A stretch of 33,594 nt of DNA. Origin: a virus. Of the stretch, positions 9,501-16,299 are shown one piece after another. The stretch is from positions 1 to 33,594 of the IMG/VR virus record IMGVR_UViG_3300035670_000797. The stretch is one strand, 5' to 3'. Every line of letters starts with the position of its first letter. The stretch's first letter is position 1. The notes under the pieces were generated by a model. It was not told the DNA's origin. It worked only from the letters and a program-made list of their open reading frames with translations, and made no database searches. Made by a program: the position numbers and the translations under genes.

Positions 9501-11025
9501 TAATAGAAGGTCTAAAACCTAATTTTTGTTCAATTAAGGCATTAATATTATCAATAAGTAACCTTCTTTTTTGTGTTAAAATACCATTATCACCAGTAAT
9601 TTTTTTTATCTCTTCTTCAATATCTTGTAAAACATATCCTAAATCAATAAAATTAGTTGTTACGTTATTAACAACATCGTTTGTAGTTGTAGGAGAACTA
9701 TAACCTAAATTACTTTTTATTTTAGAGGATAACCAATTACTATTTTTAAAAAAATTGGTGTCATATAAATTATAAGTCGTTGGCTGTGTTGGTTGATCAA
9801 ACTGATCGGGGCTTGAAACTCCACAAAAAATGTTATAAGGTGATTTATAAACAGAGTTGTTATTAACTTTAAAGGTTAAAACGTTTTTTATACTTTCCTT
9901 TAAATACCCTGTTGAAGTATTTAAGTAGCTGGATATAGTACCTCCGGATGTAGTTAATCTATTAACTTCATCATCAGAAAAAACAAATCTAGAAGGTCCT
10001 TGTTGTTTAGAAGTACTCGGTAAAAAAGAGGTGGGGTATTCTTCAGTTAACTTTTTTATTAATTCGTAAACCTGTCCTCTATAGGTTTTATAGTTAGTTT
10101 CTAACTGAATTAAATCAGTAACCTCTTTATAATCTGGTGATGCTACAATCTCTGGTTTACTTGTCTCATCAAATGTCTTTAAAAAAGTTAACAAATCCCC
10201 AATTGTAGTACATTTACCTTGACCAATTTGTGGATTATCACACCAAGGTTCCGCAATATCTCCAGGTAAAGGTACATTTCTACCAGTATTGTAATATTCT
10301 TTTGTGGCAATATATTTATTTCTTAATTTTTGTCTTGGTTGGTAGTCATTTTCTTTTAAAAACTGTGAAGATAAAACATACCAAACTATTACGTCAGCTA
10401 AAAACGCAAAAGTGTAACCGATAAATTCGGCTCTACACTCCATGTTACCAGTATCGGAATTAAATTTAGAATTAAACTTAACTAAATTTAAGTAATAATT
10501 TACGGGTTTACCGTAATAACCTTTAACAGTTAATTCAAAAATTGGGTAGGGCAAACTAAAAAATAAACCATATGGTGAACAAGAACCTTGTTCAAACAAT
10601 GTCGCACCACGTACATCTATAAAATCTATTACCACTTTTGGTGATGTTTGACTTTTAATCTCAATATCTATATTAGTTATACCAAAACCTTCATAGTCAA
10701 TATATAATTTTTCACTATTTGTTAAATGACCCCCAATTTCTGTCCAATCAGTTGTTAAATAATCTTTCGGTTGGAACAGTTTATTTCCTGCGACACTTTC
10801 TACAGTTTTTTGTGGTACACTTAAAATTATATCATTACCGTACTTGTTTTTATTAACACCTTCAGTAATTATAGATTTTGTTTTTTGTCTAGCCTTAAGT
10901 TTTACGTAAATAAATAAATCTTCTGGTGGTACAATTTCTCCTGAAGGGTTAGGATCTACAAACCTAACACCCTGTTCTCTACTTATCCATTCAGGTGTAT
11001 ATTCACTTTTACTGTACTCTGCCAT
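3544..11025 (-). CDS. Giant baseplate hub / tail lysin
   Basis: A 2493-aa virion protein, the largest gene here. The N-terminal part (1-220) has structural-protein blocks such as FSLPYPIFELTVKGYYGKPV. Residues about 1840-1895 carry a hub-like stretch (IQPMSYFDLQGVPMFSGAFI, then TTFKGVRQPRAT) typical of proteins at the tail-tube tip. At 2140-2175 there is an L,D-transpeptidase/YkuD-like signature, H2147 followed by S2163-A-G-C2166. The C-terminus (about 2330-2493) looks like a glucosaminidase or lysozyme domain, AQAIQEGYFP with candidate acid E2343, then NPGNIG. Three CxxC pairs lie near 1167, 1282 and 2046. In T4 the hub (gp27) and lysozyme (gp5) are separate; here one chain may do both, piercing envelope and murein. 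It follows the gp53-like gene by two bases. Confidence 0.8.
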   Translation of the reverse strand: MAEYSKSEYTPEWISREQGVRFVDPNPSGEIVPPEDLFIYVKLKARQKTKSIITEGVNKNKYGNDIILSVPQKTVESVAGNKLFQPKDYLTTDWTEIGGHLTNSEKLYIDYEGFGITNIDIEIKSQTSPKVVIDFIDVRGATLFEQGSCSPYGLFFSLPYPIFELTVKGYYGKPVNYYLNLVKFNSKFNSDTGNMECRAEFIGYTFAFLADVIVWYVLSSQFLKENDYQPRQKLRNKYIATKEYYNTGRNVPLPGDIAEPWCDNPQIGQGKCTTIGDLLTFLKTFDETSKPEIVASPDYKEVTDLIQLETNYKTYRGQVYELIKKLTEEYPTSFLPSTSKQQGPSRFVFSDDEVNRLTTSGGTISSYLNTSTGYLKESIKNVLTFKVNNNSVYKSPYNIFCGVSSPDQFDQPTQPTTYNLYDTNFFKNSNWLSSKIKSNLGYSSPTTTNDVVNNVTTNFIDLGYVLQDIEEEIKKITGDNGILTQKRRLLIDNINALIEQKLGFRPSIRNIFTVILCNTDAFMDVLLDVYAKAEKYHDDNKGELENFRKNNGSTSSVISGEEKVYPWPTYIKKAYVATKGNSTKQGEKEVFPGRDFPNWWEVRFVEDFIKAMLEARDFLDILDDKTEGKPGYDNYVPTNPLESRMWYKNSPIKYTKKTSREEIYQIIGERMFITLDHTFFQPIRLTDDALYIPKIGVGDNWNPLQKAEIGDDNVTARSGEIDSWNLLTSVDTLNTLSSICNEVTPESFIQEVEKQLTLNGSLTTFKGSQLKKVTLTKTYDQSNTEINYTYGFKDDDTFYVYKPNGDGSIILKNDRDNGDIKIYSDPHKMDPSNLIMIIEAPNGQPVQGFQEINFPDNNNTGQKLKASLDNWARVFKKSINDINFATSAFNQDDEKYPKELTTVFEGQKIVEFRKNQMFSTFIMSFLTTSNSINWSSWWEDSDGNFTKQTKESYGGEVVSNMGLITYWNKELGVVANEEVNGVALFKNDFVKEITGFNAITSEKVPNDTQFLEKFIPETAFEGTKAPEIELNDLYSGLITTPIWLDNVNNFRKLARPNADLLNPETQNKNLAYLFLHSLKSTPFIKRIIDDDGRLYSIKNQSDGNPSLIWSLKAFNSIAGVSKVPKAWLLTLGSQLWRWGEFVNNPNTKNTDGTGGWSKWKKPLNCYNCGNGETPEGNDPLIQPGFNSFESVNVRKRWKWPTNDSKDTNNDVLTVYTRNHVDTYLKGVYGGQNRINYNKNINKSVFGSNYQNREYGQIIHDIGGDSDYDVIGFRYFSFVKEKCPTCLGELGKATANLNSGGSNRLDITKDYSWPFIYIAPHHIPYVSPEVFNDGDDGGGTNFVLITDQWIGLQDYVTLMPNTIDGKNYDESTVGTSEITTTNPQYLHGPGNINGEYTTRSRYEDGNLGMVIQYLPDNVKNYIVKIFEDWTISSEWNDMLKIIDPINFDTSASVRTISPSKYSYFNGDKTPAYNLFNGLLVDNWLLAPNQNETLMKLLTDQYWILNSTPKIWYGIGDTNNNNNFNLNGNEGFVVSEKQLTTYLTSFYTNYRASIEDRKKDLVEQGKEEISGLGDTILDDDDIKLSLYRTFKSLSDKWISASSTGKLFFNIRETGTGSSCGGRGSTPKATLASHFEYVNRVMGDIGDIAVIDITKLNELKDNKKISLYQYISDLLTENEYMFFPLPTYVNFGVKGVKDEDVLNMFRPVLSLDDVSCGPLFLCMFVGGSSRQLKMKTNVNCPIDQEILDNIEDDGFSFQDPNKPDEIANPNDPSYQSEGYTAFRVLYGAENQNHFKNIQLDQSEFSETAESLLVIDKLTQQGGNDKSSKGQNLNAMYLTRSYTCTIESLGNMMIQPMSYFDLQGVPMFSGAFIITEVRHNIKPNHATTTFKGVRQPRATVPIVTDAAVAMNISFKGVTPSTTGRPLSEVVKGGDGTSVGTTTEVFSTGEFEQIITKEESVKTPPTLDEILTVMNKNKGVFYSEKRPNTESGTRFLKDARNILIKDGVYDPNKPYIIYTDPYVVNIVGIRNFVQTPNSFDDYLAVFYKDPTCTSCKNNWQFKVWQITTDPGVTGGQIYTVNTDPTEAKSKLGAGFIAEGQYVGSHITGIHLSKYSALSNQRPMLIYRDNDKDIWAEKRIKSLTLDTPNMNIHASGTKTSSLKEVDDWSAGCQVFKLPGDYMEFLDIVLTKAKNPQVGSSTTKVVLGQLKNFIPNGSTLKEGDSVPVRSFTYTLLNTAEFGKPANVPIGDPIYEHYIPGGARQGNSNNSPVTGGGCTPTSGPADPNQYKPSVLKDKSVGIKGGIKWNDIDRKNQKYLWQEYAPLFESNSTIKSLPKGIKLLMVAQAIQEGYFPKEGNSRAARAYTTKNPGNIGNTDSGKNTNLGDIVNGTLAQAKYIYSSVNKLSSAPQDVKNAKGKTAFYGNSVGKEITIANDYSSEQKKCVPGVKFLYEPNLYQYLATYATGPRSNNNYLNFVTGFFNYNGVTITPETKIIDLFNIT

Positions 11026-11027
11026 AT

Positions 11028-11351
11028 TTAAATTTTATATAAAACATTATAGTTATTTATTTGTTGTTGGTAGTCTTGTAAAGCGTTTAATAAAGGGAAT
11101 GGTACCCTAATTATAGTACCATCAGGTATATCAAACTCTAAACCACCGTATTGTGGATTTGCTTGCATAATTAGCCAACCGTAGTAAGGTGTACCATAAT
11201 AGGTGTTTGAAACAATGTCAAGTCTTGTTTTATTACTTTTGTATTGAATTGTTATGTCTGTCGACCTATCGGTTATTTTTATAAAAGGAAGAACTTTAAT
11301 TTCATTATTAATTCTAAAATTTTGATATCTGTCGTAATATTGTTTTGCCAT
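11028..11351 (-). CDS. 53: Baseplate wedge protein, gp53/LysM-like
   Basis: A 107-aa protein with the pattern DRLD/TRLDIVSNTYYGTPYYGWLI, ANPQYGG and IPDGTIIRVPFP. This is characteristic of the gp53 / tail protein X group, small LysM-like domains that help fasten the baseplate and may touch peptidoglycan or the hub. T4 gp53 is longer (196 aa), so this is a minimal version. It sits between the two giant baseplate genes with gaps of two and six bases, which suits an assembly partner of both. Family call is good; the exact T4 equivalence is inferred. Confidence 0.8.
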   Translation of the reverse strand: MAKQYYDRYQNFRINNEIKVLPFIKITDRSTDITIQYKSNKTRLDIVSNTYYGTPYYGWLIMQANPQYGGLEFDIPDGTIIRVPFPLLNALQDYQQQINNYNVLYKI

Positions 11352-11357
11352 AAAATT

Positions 11358-14300
11358 TTATGTTTTTGGTAATGTTATTTGAGTTCTTAATATTACCTCT
11401 TGTTGTTGATTTGTTACAGGACTTAACCCTGGGTTATAAGTAATTTCTATATCAAAAACACCTTCTCCTGACCAATATTTGTCGTTAGTTGAGCTAAGTA
11501 CATTGTTATTAGGATCTAAAGGTGTTGCGTAATAAGGTATAGAAATAGATGTGGTAATTTGTCCTTTTGTAAAAGTACCTGTACTAGATACAACATCACA
11601 CTTAGGACATTCTTGTAAATTACCAGATAATTTTTGGGTAACTTTTGTCCCCGTACTTGGGGTGATTTTAATCCCTAAAGGGCCTATAGGTTCTTTAAGG
11701 TGACCTGGATTAAAATCCGCACAACATTCTTTTCTTTTATCAAAAATCTGTAACACATAATATCTTCCGTTTGGTTTTTTAACGTTTACTAAAATTTGAC
11801 TTGCACTTTCTAAGGTAAAGTTAGGGTCACTTCCAGCAACACCGTAAAATGTATTACTTACTGGGTTAGGGTTGTTAGAATATTCTACCCCATCTTTATT
11901 AAGTAATCTAATTATTACATCATCCCCCCCATTTGGTGGTTGTGGTGGCGTAGGTGGTCTGTTATCACCCTCAGTTGATTTAACCTCACTTGTTGGTGTA
12001 TTAACCGGTGTGTTAGTTGTTATATCTATTTCAGGAAGTATAATTGGGTTTGTTTCAGTACCCAACGCTGTAGTGTTAGCCGTGTTTTTATTATCTTCTT
12101 TAGATTTTTCTTCAGCCTTAAGAAGGTTTACATCATTTTCAGAGAAAATTGTATCGATATCACTTGGTTTTAAGAAAGCCCCATAAACTAATTTTAATCT
12201 TTTACCTGTTTCATCAGAAAGTTGTTTCGCTTTTTGATAAGTTCCGGTATTTGCAAAGAAATTATAAGAAACAGCGTTCTGTAATTGTTTTATAGGACCA
12301 CCCAATGAACTTCCACCAATAAATTTAAAACCTAAACTAACTTTAGCTATCATGGGTTGTACCCCTATCCCTTCAGGGTTTAAATCCCATTGTAGTGGTT
12401 CGTAAGTGATATTAACACTGTCTATAATAATTTTTGTATAATAAAAATCACCAATTCTTAATACACAAACAGGTGGGCGACCGAAGACCATATTTGACGG
12501 TATTTCCGAATCCATCATTTGTGGTCCTTGTCTAGTACATTGTAATAAAAAAGTTAATCTTGAATTAAATCCTTCAGGTGTGATAGCGTGAAATGCGGGG
12601 TGGAAATATTTAATTTTTTCAGATAGTGATTGATAAACAAATGGTTGGTCTCGTTTCATTTGTTCAAAATATTCACATTCAGTAATAAATCTATCAGCAC
12701 TTCTATTAGCTAATTCTTGTCTTTCTTTATTAATTTGTTTTATTCTTTCTTTTTGAATTTTTTTCTCTTTATCTATTTGTTTTTTTAATAAACTTACTTG
12801 TAATTCAGTATCTTTTATTAAAATAATTTCACTAAATCTACTTTGTTTATCAGCTTTTGAGTTGGCACTACCGCTTTTTAATTCAGTATCACAAGGGTTT
12901 CCATCACAACAAGAGGGTTTACCACTATTGTCAAGACATTTATCTGATGGTTGGCATTCTCTTTTTAACTTTTTTCCATTAGGTTCAGCAATAGGTTCAA
13001 ACCATCTTAATGGTGATCCTTTTAATTCTTCTTCTGTAGGGTAAGTTCCATAATCTTTATTACCGTGTAAGTAGACTTCTGGTTTATCATTTTTTTCATA
13101 ATTTAACATTAATTTTAATAAGTAATCTCTAGTATTTATAGCTCTATCTGAAGCTAAAGTTTTGTTATAATTGTCACTCGGAAGTGCCGGTGAGGTATAA
13201 CCCAAAACTTTAATTTTGAAATTTTTACCGTCTTCTTTACCTTTAAACTCACCAGTACAAGTTAAAAATCTAGCCAATTTTTCTAAATTTTCTTTAGTAC
13301 CTTTATTTAAATAAGGGTAACTATTTGTACCCGCAGGTCCACAAGGATATTCAGTACTATTAATTAACCATTGGTTTTCATTTACATTAACTAAAGAAGG
13401 TACTGTAACTTCATATTTATCCAAATCAACTTTTCTACCTATTAATTGTCTTCTTTCTTTTATGGAAGTGTTATCTGGTACTCTTCTTGCGTTTTCAAAA
13501 TAAATTTTGATGTTATTAAAAGGTGGGTTTTCAGGGTCAGTAGATGTAATATTGATTTCTGGTTCAGTATATTCTTCTATTATCACATCTTCACCATCTT
13601 CTAATAAATCACCAAATATCTGTTTAAGAGTTTCGTTATCACATCCAGCAAAAAATGAATTATAGGCCTCATCCATTATAGAGTTTTTAAACCTATCTTT
13701 TAGTTGATTCAGAGCCGCAGGGTGGTCAACTACTATACTAAAATCTAAAGTACCACTTCTTTCGGTGTGATTATAGGTATACAAATTTTCTCCACGACCA
13801 ATAAAACTCGTTGTATCCCAACTTACCGAACTACTATCGGTAAAATTAATATCGTAAGGTGGAAACCACATTATCCTACCACCGTTAGGTCCTTTTTCAC
13901 ATTCTGGTAGTGAATTGTGTTGTGGAGCATCTTTCCAAGCCAAATTTTCTATCGATAACATATAAGGTATTACCGCAGATTTTATTTTAGATCCGTTTAC
14001 AATGTTTTTAACTCTTTCAAAATCATTTTTATCCCAAGCTATTTTAGGAGTACCTAAAGGTCTACCTGTTGTTTTATCGTACCCCCAATTCATAGTCATA
14101 TCAGTGTTAGTTGACTGTTTCCTCCACCAATTACCGTCACTTCTGACCAAATTATCCCAAGTATGATATTTTCTACGGGAAGACCAAGAACGACAATAAT
14201 ATTCACCACCAGAGTTGTCTGTAAAATTATAGTTTCTGGCCACATTACCTTTAGACGGATTTGTTGGTTTAGATTTTGGTGACTTAACTCCTGTTTGATG

Positions 14301-16184
14301 AGCTCCGTTTACTAAAGCCCCTGTATTACCATCTGAATCAAAATACCCTATATATCCGGCTGCAGAACCTAAATTAGATTTATTAACTAATTCTTGTGTG
14401 TATTTTAATAAACCTTTTTTAAATTGATTATTATTTTTAGATCTCCAATCAAATCTTTCATCAGTAACACCAATGGTAATATCTCTACCTTGTTCTACTG
14501 GTGTACCATTATAAGTTGTTAGTATAACATCTTTATCACTATAATTTAACTCCCCACCACCTTCATTAAAACCAGCGCCATCAGCTAAATCAAAACCGAC
14601 AGATTCTAAAGGTTCATAACGACCATAAAATGAACCGTATTTATCACTACCCCATTCAGCTGCAGATGTATCATCAAAAACACTACTCCTTAAACTTTCA
14701 GCATTTTCTTTTGACTTATTTAAGACATTTTTTACTTTTTGATTAATATCGTTAATTAATGAGTCTTTTCTTTGTCCTGTGTTTTCTGTAGTTGTAGATG
14801 TTTGTGTTAAATAATTTTGTGTGTTAGGTGCTTGTCCGGCTCCTAATTTTTCTTTAGTTATTTGACCCAAACTAGTTGTCGGTGGGTTGGCGTTTAATGT
14901 TGGCCCGTATTTGTTTATATAAAGTGCGTTATATAACAAAGATTTTTGCCCAGAACCCGTATAATCTAAAATTCCTGTAATATCTGGCGATGTATTATCA
15001 ATGTTATATAAACCAAACAAATTACCAACTTCATCTGTAGGTATAATACTTGTAGGTAAATTAAATCCGGCAAGGTCTGCAGCAAATTGTGCAGCTTTAC
15101 CGAGTCCTGTTTTAGGTACTGTAATACTATAGTTTTGTTCTATTAAATTACCTCCAGCTAAAAGATTAAATGGACTTGTGTTTAAAGCACCTACGGTATT
15201 ATCAGTAAAATTTAATTTTATTCTATTAAGTAATTCTACCCCTCTTTGTTTTCTAGCTATTTTATCTAATTCAGAAATATTTTGTCCATCAGGTTTAAAA
15301 TTAATACCTGAACCTATTGTACTAAACGGTATTACACCAACACCTAAACTTCTTGTTAATAATTGGTCTCTAAAATCACCTTGTACAGCCGTACTATATT
15401 GAATTAATCCTGTATTAGGGTTTACAACTTCATCAACCTTATAAGAATAAGATATCATCTCATTTGGTCCCCATTTATTGTTTGCAGGAGAAAATAATTG
15501 TGTATCTCTAAGTTCCGAAACTGTAGATACCGCACCACCAGGACTGACCCAAGATTCAACATTACCTGCAAAACCAATTTTTAAAGTTTGTGGAACACCG
15601 TAAGAAGTATTTTTAGAACTACCTGCTTGGTTAATTGCCGGTATTAAACTGGGATACCAAGTCGCTAACTCAACAAAAGTTGGGTTTTTATCAAAACTAT
15701 CTTGTCTTGGTGAAGTAAAATTATTATAAACTGAAGGTGTATCTGAAATATCTTCTGGTGAAGGTAAATCTATATTAGCTGTATTTGTGTTGAAAAGTGT
15801 TGTTGCATCTTGTCCTAAACCAGCTTGTATTGGCGTGCTTAATCCTAAAGTATTTTGTACCTCGGGATTAAGGTTTTGAAGGTTGTTGGTTAGATTAACT
15901 TGTCTCGGATTTGTTAAGTTATTGTAAAGTGATGGTGTTTGTGCAACATCTTGTAGATTAGGTACATCCACAATATTAGGACTGCTTTGAGACACGTCAT
16001 ACTCTGTTCCTCTATCTTGCCAAGGATTACCTCCTAAAATACCGTTAATAACACTATTAGCTACTGGTAAATTATGTGTAAATAAATAAGTACGAAAATT
16101 AGTGTCTGATATCGGACCTAATATACCACTATCAAAATTATCAATATTATAATTAAATGGATTTATTGCTGGGTTTGAAGGCAT
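11358..16184 (-). CDS. Large baseplate/tube-initiator protein with OmpA-like domain
   Basis: A 1608-aa structural protein. The N-terminus has two copies of a 24-residue peptide of form [VI]D[VL]P..[QE]D[VI]...TPS[LV]YNN.T.PRQ (72-95 and 138-161). Residues about 770-830 (MWFPPYDINF, then IGRGENLYTYNHTERSGTLD) resemble tube-like proteins of contractile injection systems. Residues about 960-1040 hold an OmpA-C-like peptidoglycan-binding signature (LGYTSPALPSDNYNK, LASDRAINTRDYLL). A Lys/Glu coiled coil lies near 1130-1170, preceded by a Cys-rich insert near 1085. Residues about 1195-1300 carry FHAITPEGFNSRLTFLLQ and RPPVCVLRIGDFYYTK, typical of hub-proximal baseplate proteins. The final 250 residues are beta-rich and Pro/Thr-rich. 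A tail-tip or tube-initiation role is the best inference. Confidence 0.75.
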   Translation of the reverse strand: MPSNPAINPFNYNIDNFDSGILGPISDTNFRTYLFTHNLPVANSVINGILGGNPWQDRGTEYDVSQSSPNIVDVPNLQDVAQTPSLYNNLTNPRQVNLTNNLQNLNPEVQNTLGLSTPIQAGLGQDATTLFNTNTANIDLPSPEDISDTPSVYNNFTSPRQDSFDKNPTFVELATWYPSLIPAINQAGSSKNTSYGVPQTLKIGFAGNVESWVSPGGAVSTVSELRDTQLFSPANNKWGPNEMISYSYKVDEVVNPNTGLIQYSTAVQGDFRDQLLTRSLGVGVIPFSTIGSGINFKPDGQNISELDKIARKQRGVELLNRIKLNFTDNTVGALNTSPFNLLAGGNLIEQNYSITVPKTGLGKAAQFAADLAGFNLPTSIIPTDEVGNLFGLYNIDNTSPDITGILDYTGSGQKSLLYNALYINKYGPTLNANPPTTSLGQITKEKLGAGQAPNTQNYLTQTSTTTENTGQRKDSLINDINQKVKNVLNKSKENAESLRSSVFDDTSAAEWGSDKYGSFYGRYEPLESVGFDLADGAGFNEGGGELNYSDKDVILTTYNGTPVEQGRDITIGVTDERFDWRSKNNNQFKKGLLKYTQELVNKSNLGSAAGYIGYFDSDGNTGALVNGAHQTGVKSPKSKPTNPSKGNVARNYNFTDNSGGEYYCRSWSSRRKYHTWDNLVRSDGNWWRKQSTNTDMTMNWGYDKTTGRPLGTPKIAWDKNDFERVKNIVNGSKIKSAVIPYMLSIENLAWKDAPQHNSLPECEKGPNGGRIMWFPPYDINFTDSSSVSWDTTSFIGRGENLYTYNHTERSGTLDFSIVVDHPAALNQLKDRFKNSIMDEAYNSFFAGCDNETLKQIFGDLLEDGEDVIIEEYTEPEINITSTDPENPPFNNIKIYFENARRVPDNTSIKERRQLIGRKVDLDKYEVTVPSLVNVNENQWLINSTEYPCGPAGTNSYPYLNKGTKENLEKLARFLTCTGEFKGKEDGKNFKIKVLGYTSPALPSDNYNKTLASDRAINTRDYLLKLMLNYEKNDKPEVYLHGNKDYGTYPTEEELKGSPLRWFEPIAEPNGKKLKRECQPSDKCLDNSGKPSCCDGNPCDTELKSGSANSKADKQSRFSEIILIKDTELQVSLLKKQIDKEKKIQKERIKQINKERQELANRSADRFITECEYFEQMKRDQPFVYQSLSEKIKYFHPAFHAITPEGFNSRLTFLLQCTRQGPQMMDSEIPSNMVFGRPPVCVLRIGDFYYTKIIIDSVNITYEPLQWDLNPEGIGVQPMIAKVSLGFKFIGGSSLGGPIKQLQNAVSYNFFANTGTYQKAKQLSDETGKRLKLVYGAFLKPSDIDTIFSENDVNLLKAEEKSKEDNKNTANTTALGTETNPIILPEIDITTNTPVNTPTSEVKSTEGDNRPPTPPQPPNGGDDVIIRLLNKDGVEYSNNPNPVSNTFYGVAGSDPNFTLESASQILVNVKKPNGRYYVLQIFDKRKECCADFNPGHLKEPIGPLGIKITPSTGTKVTQKLSGNLQECPKCDVVSSTGTFTKGQITTSISIPYYATPLDPNNNVLSSTNDKYWSGEGVFDIEITYNPGLSPVTNQQQEVILRTQITLPKT

Positions 16185-16201
16185 TTATTAAATCTTTTTT
16201 T

Positions 16202-16211
16202 TTATAAATAT
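16202..16211 (-). promoter_or_regulatory. Late-promoter-like element (ATATTTATAA)
   Basis: Minus strand AAATATTTATAAAAAAAAAG, 17 bases before the ATG of the 1608-aa gene. It keeps the ATATTTATAA core but lacks an exact TATAAATA. Confidence 0.5.
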
Positions 16212-16219
16212 TTACTTGT

Positions 16220-16243
16220 TAGAATTTTCTAGCTAATATTAGC
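16220..16243. repeat. Two abutting palindromes in tape-measure/baseplate spacer
   Basis: TAGAA-TT-TTCTA (16220-16231) is followed directly by the perfect 12-bp palindrome GCTAATATTAGC (16232-16243). Both lie just upstream of the late element of the 1608-aa gene and downstream of the tape-measure stop. They could be a weak terminator, an RNA-processing hairpin or a protein site. No T-run follows immediately, so a classical terminator is unlikely. Confidence 0.35.
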
Positions 16244-16299
16244 GCGGATCCTAACTTAAATAATATATAAGTTGCTTAAATAATAAAGCTTATAATAAA

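Noticed and set aside
16244-16299. Repeated CTTAAATAAT strings as a terminator for the tape measure
   Set aside because: Stems are short, AT-only and not followed by a T-run on the minus strand; they are likely chance in AT-rich DNA.
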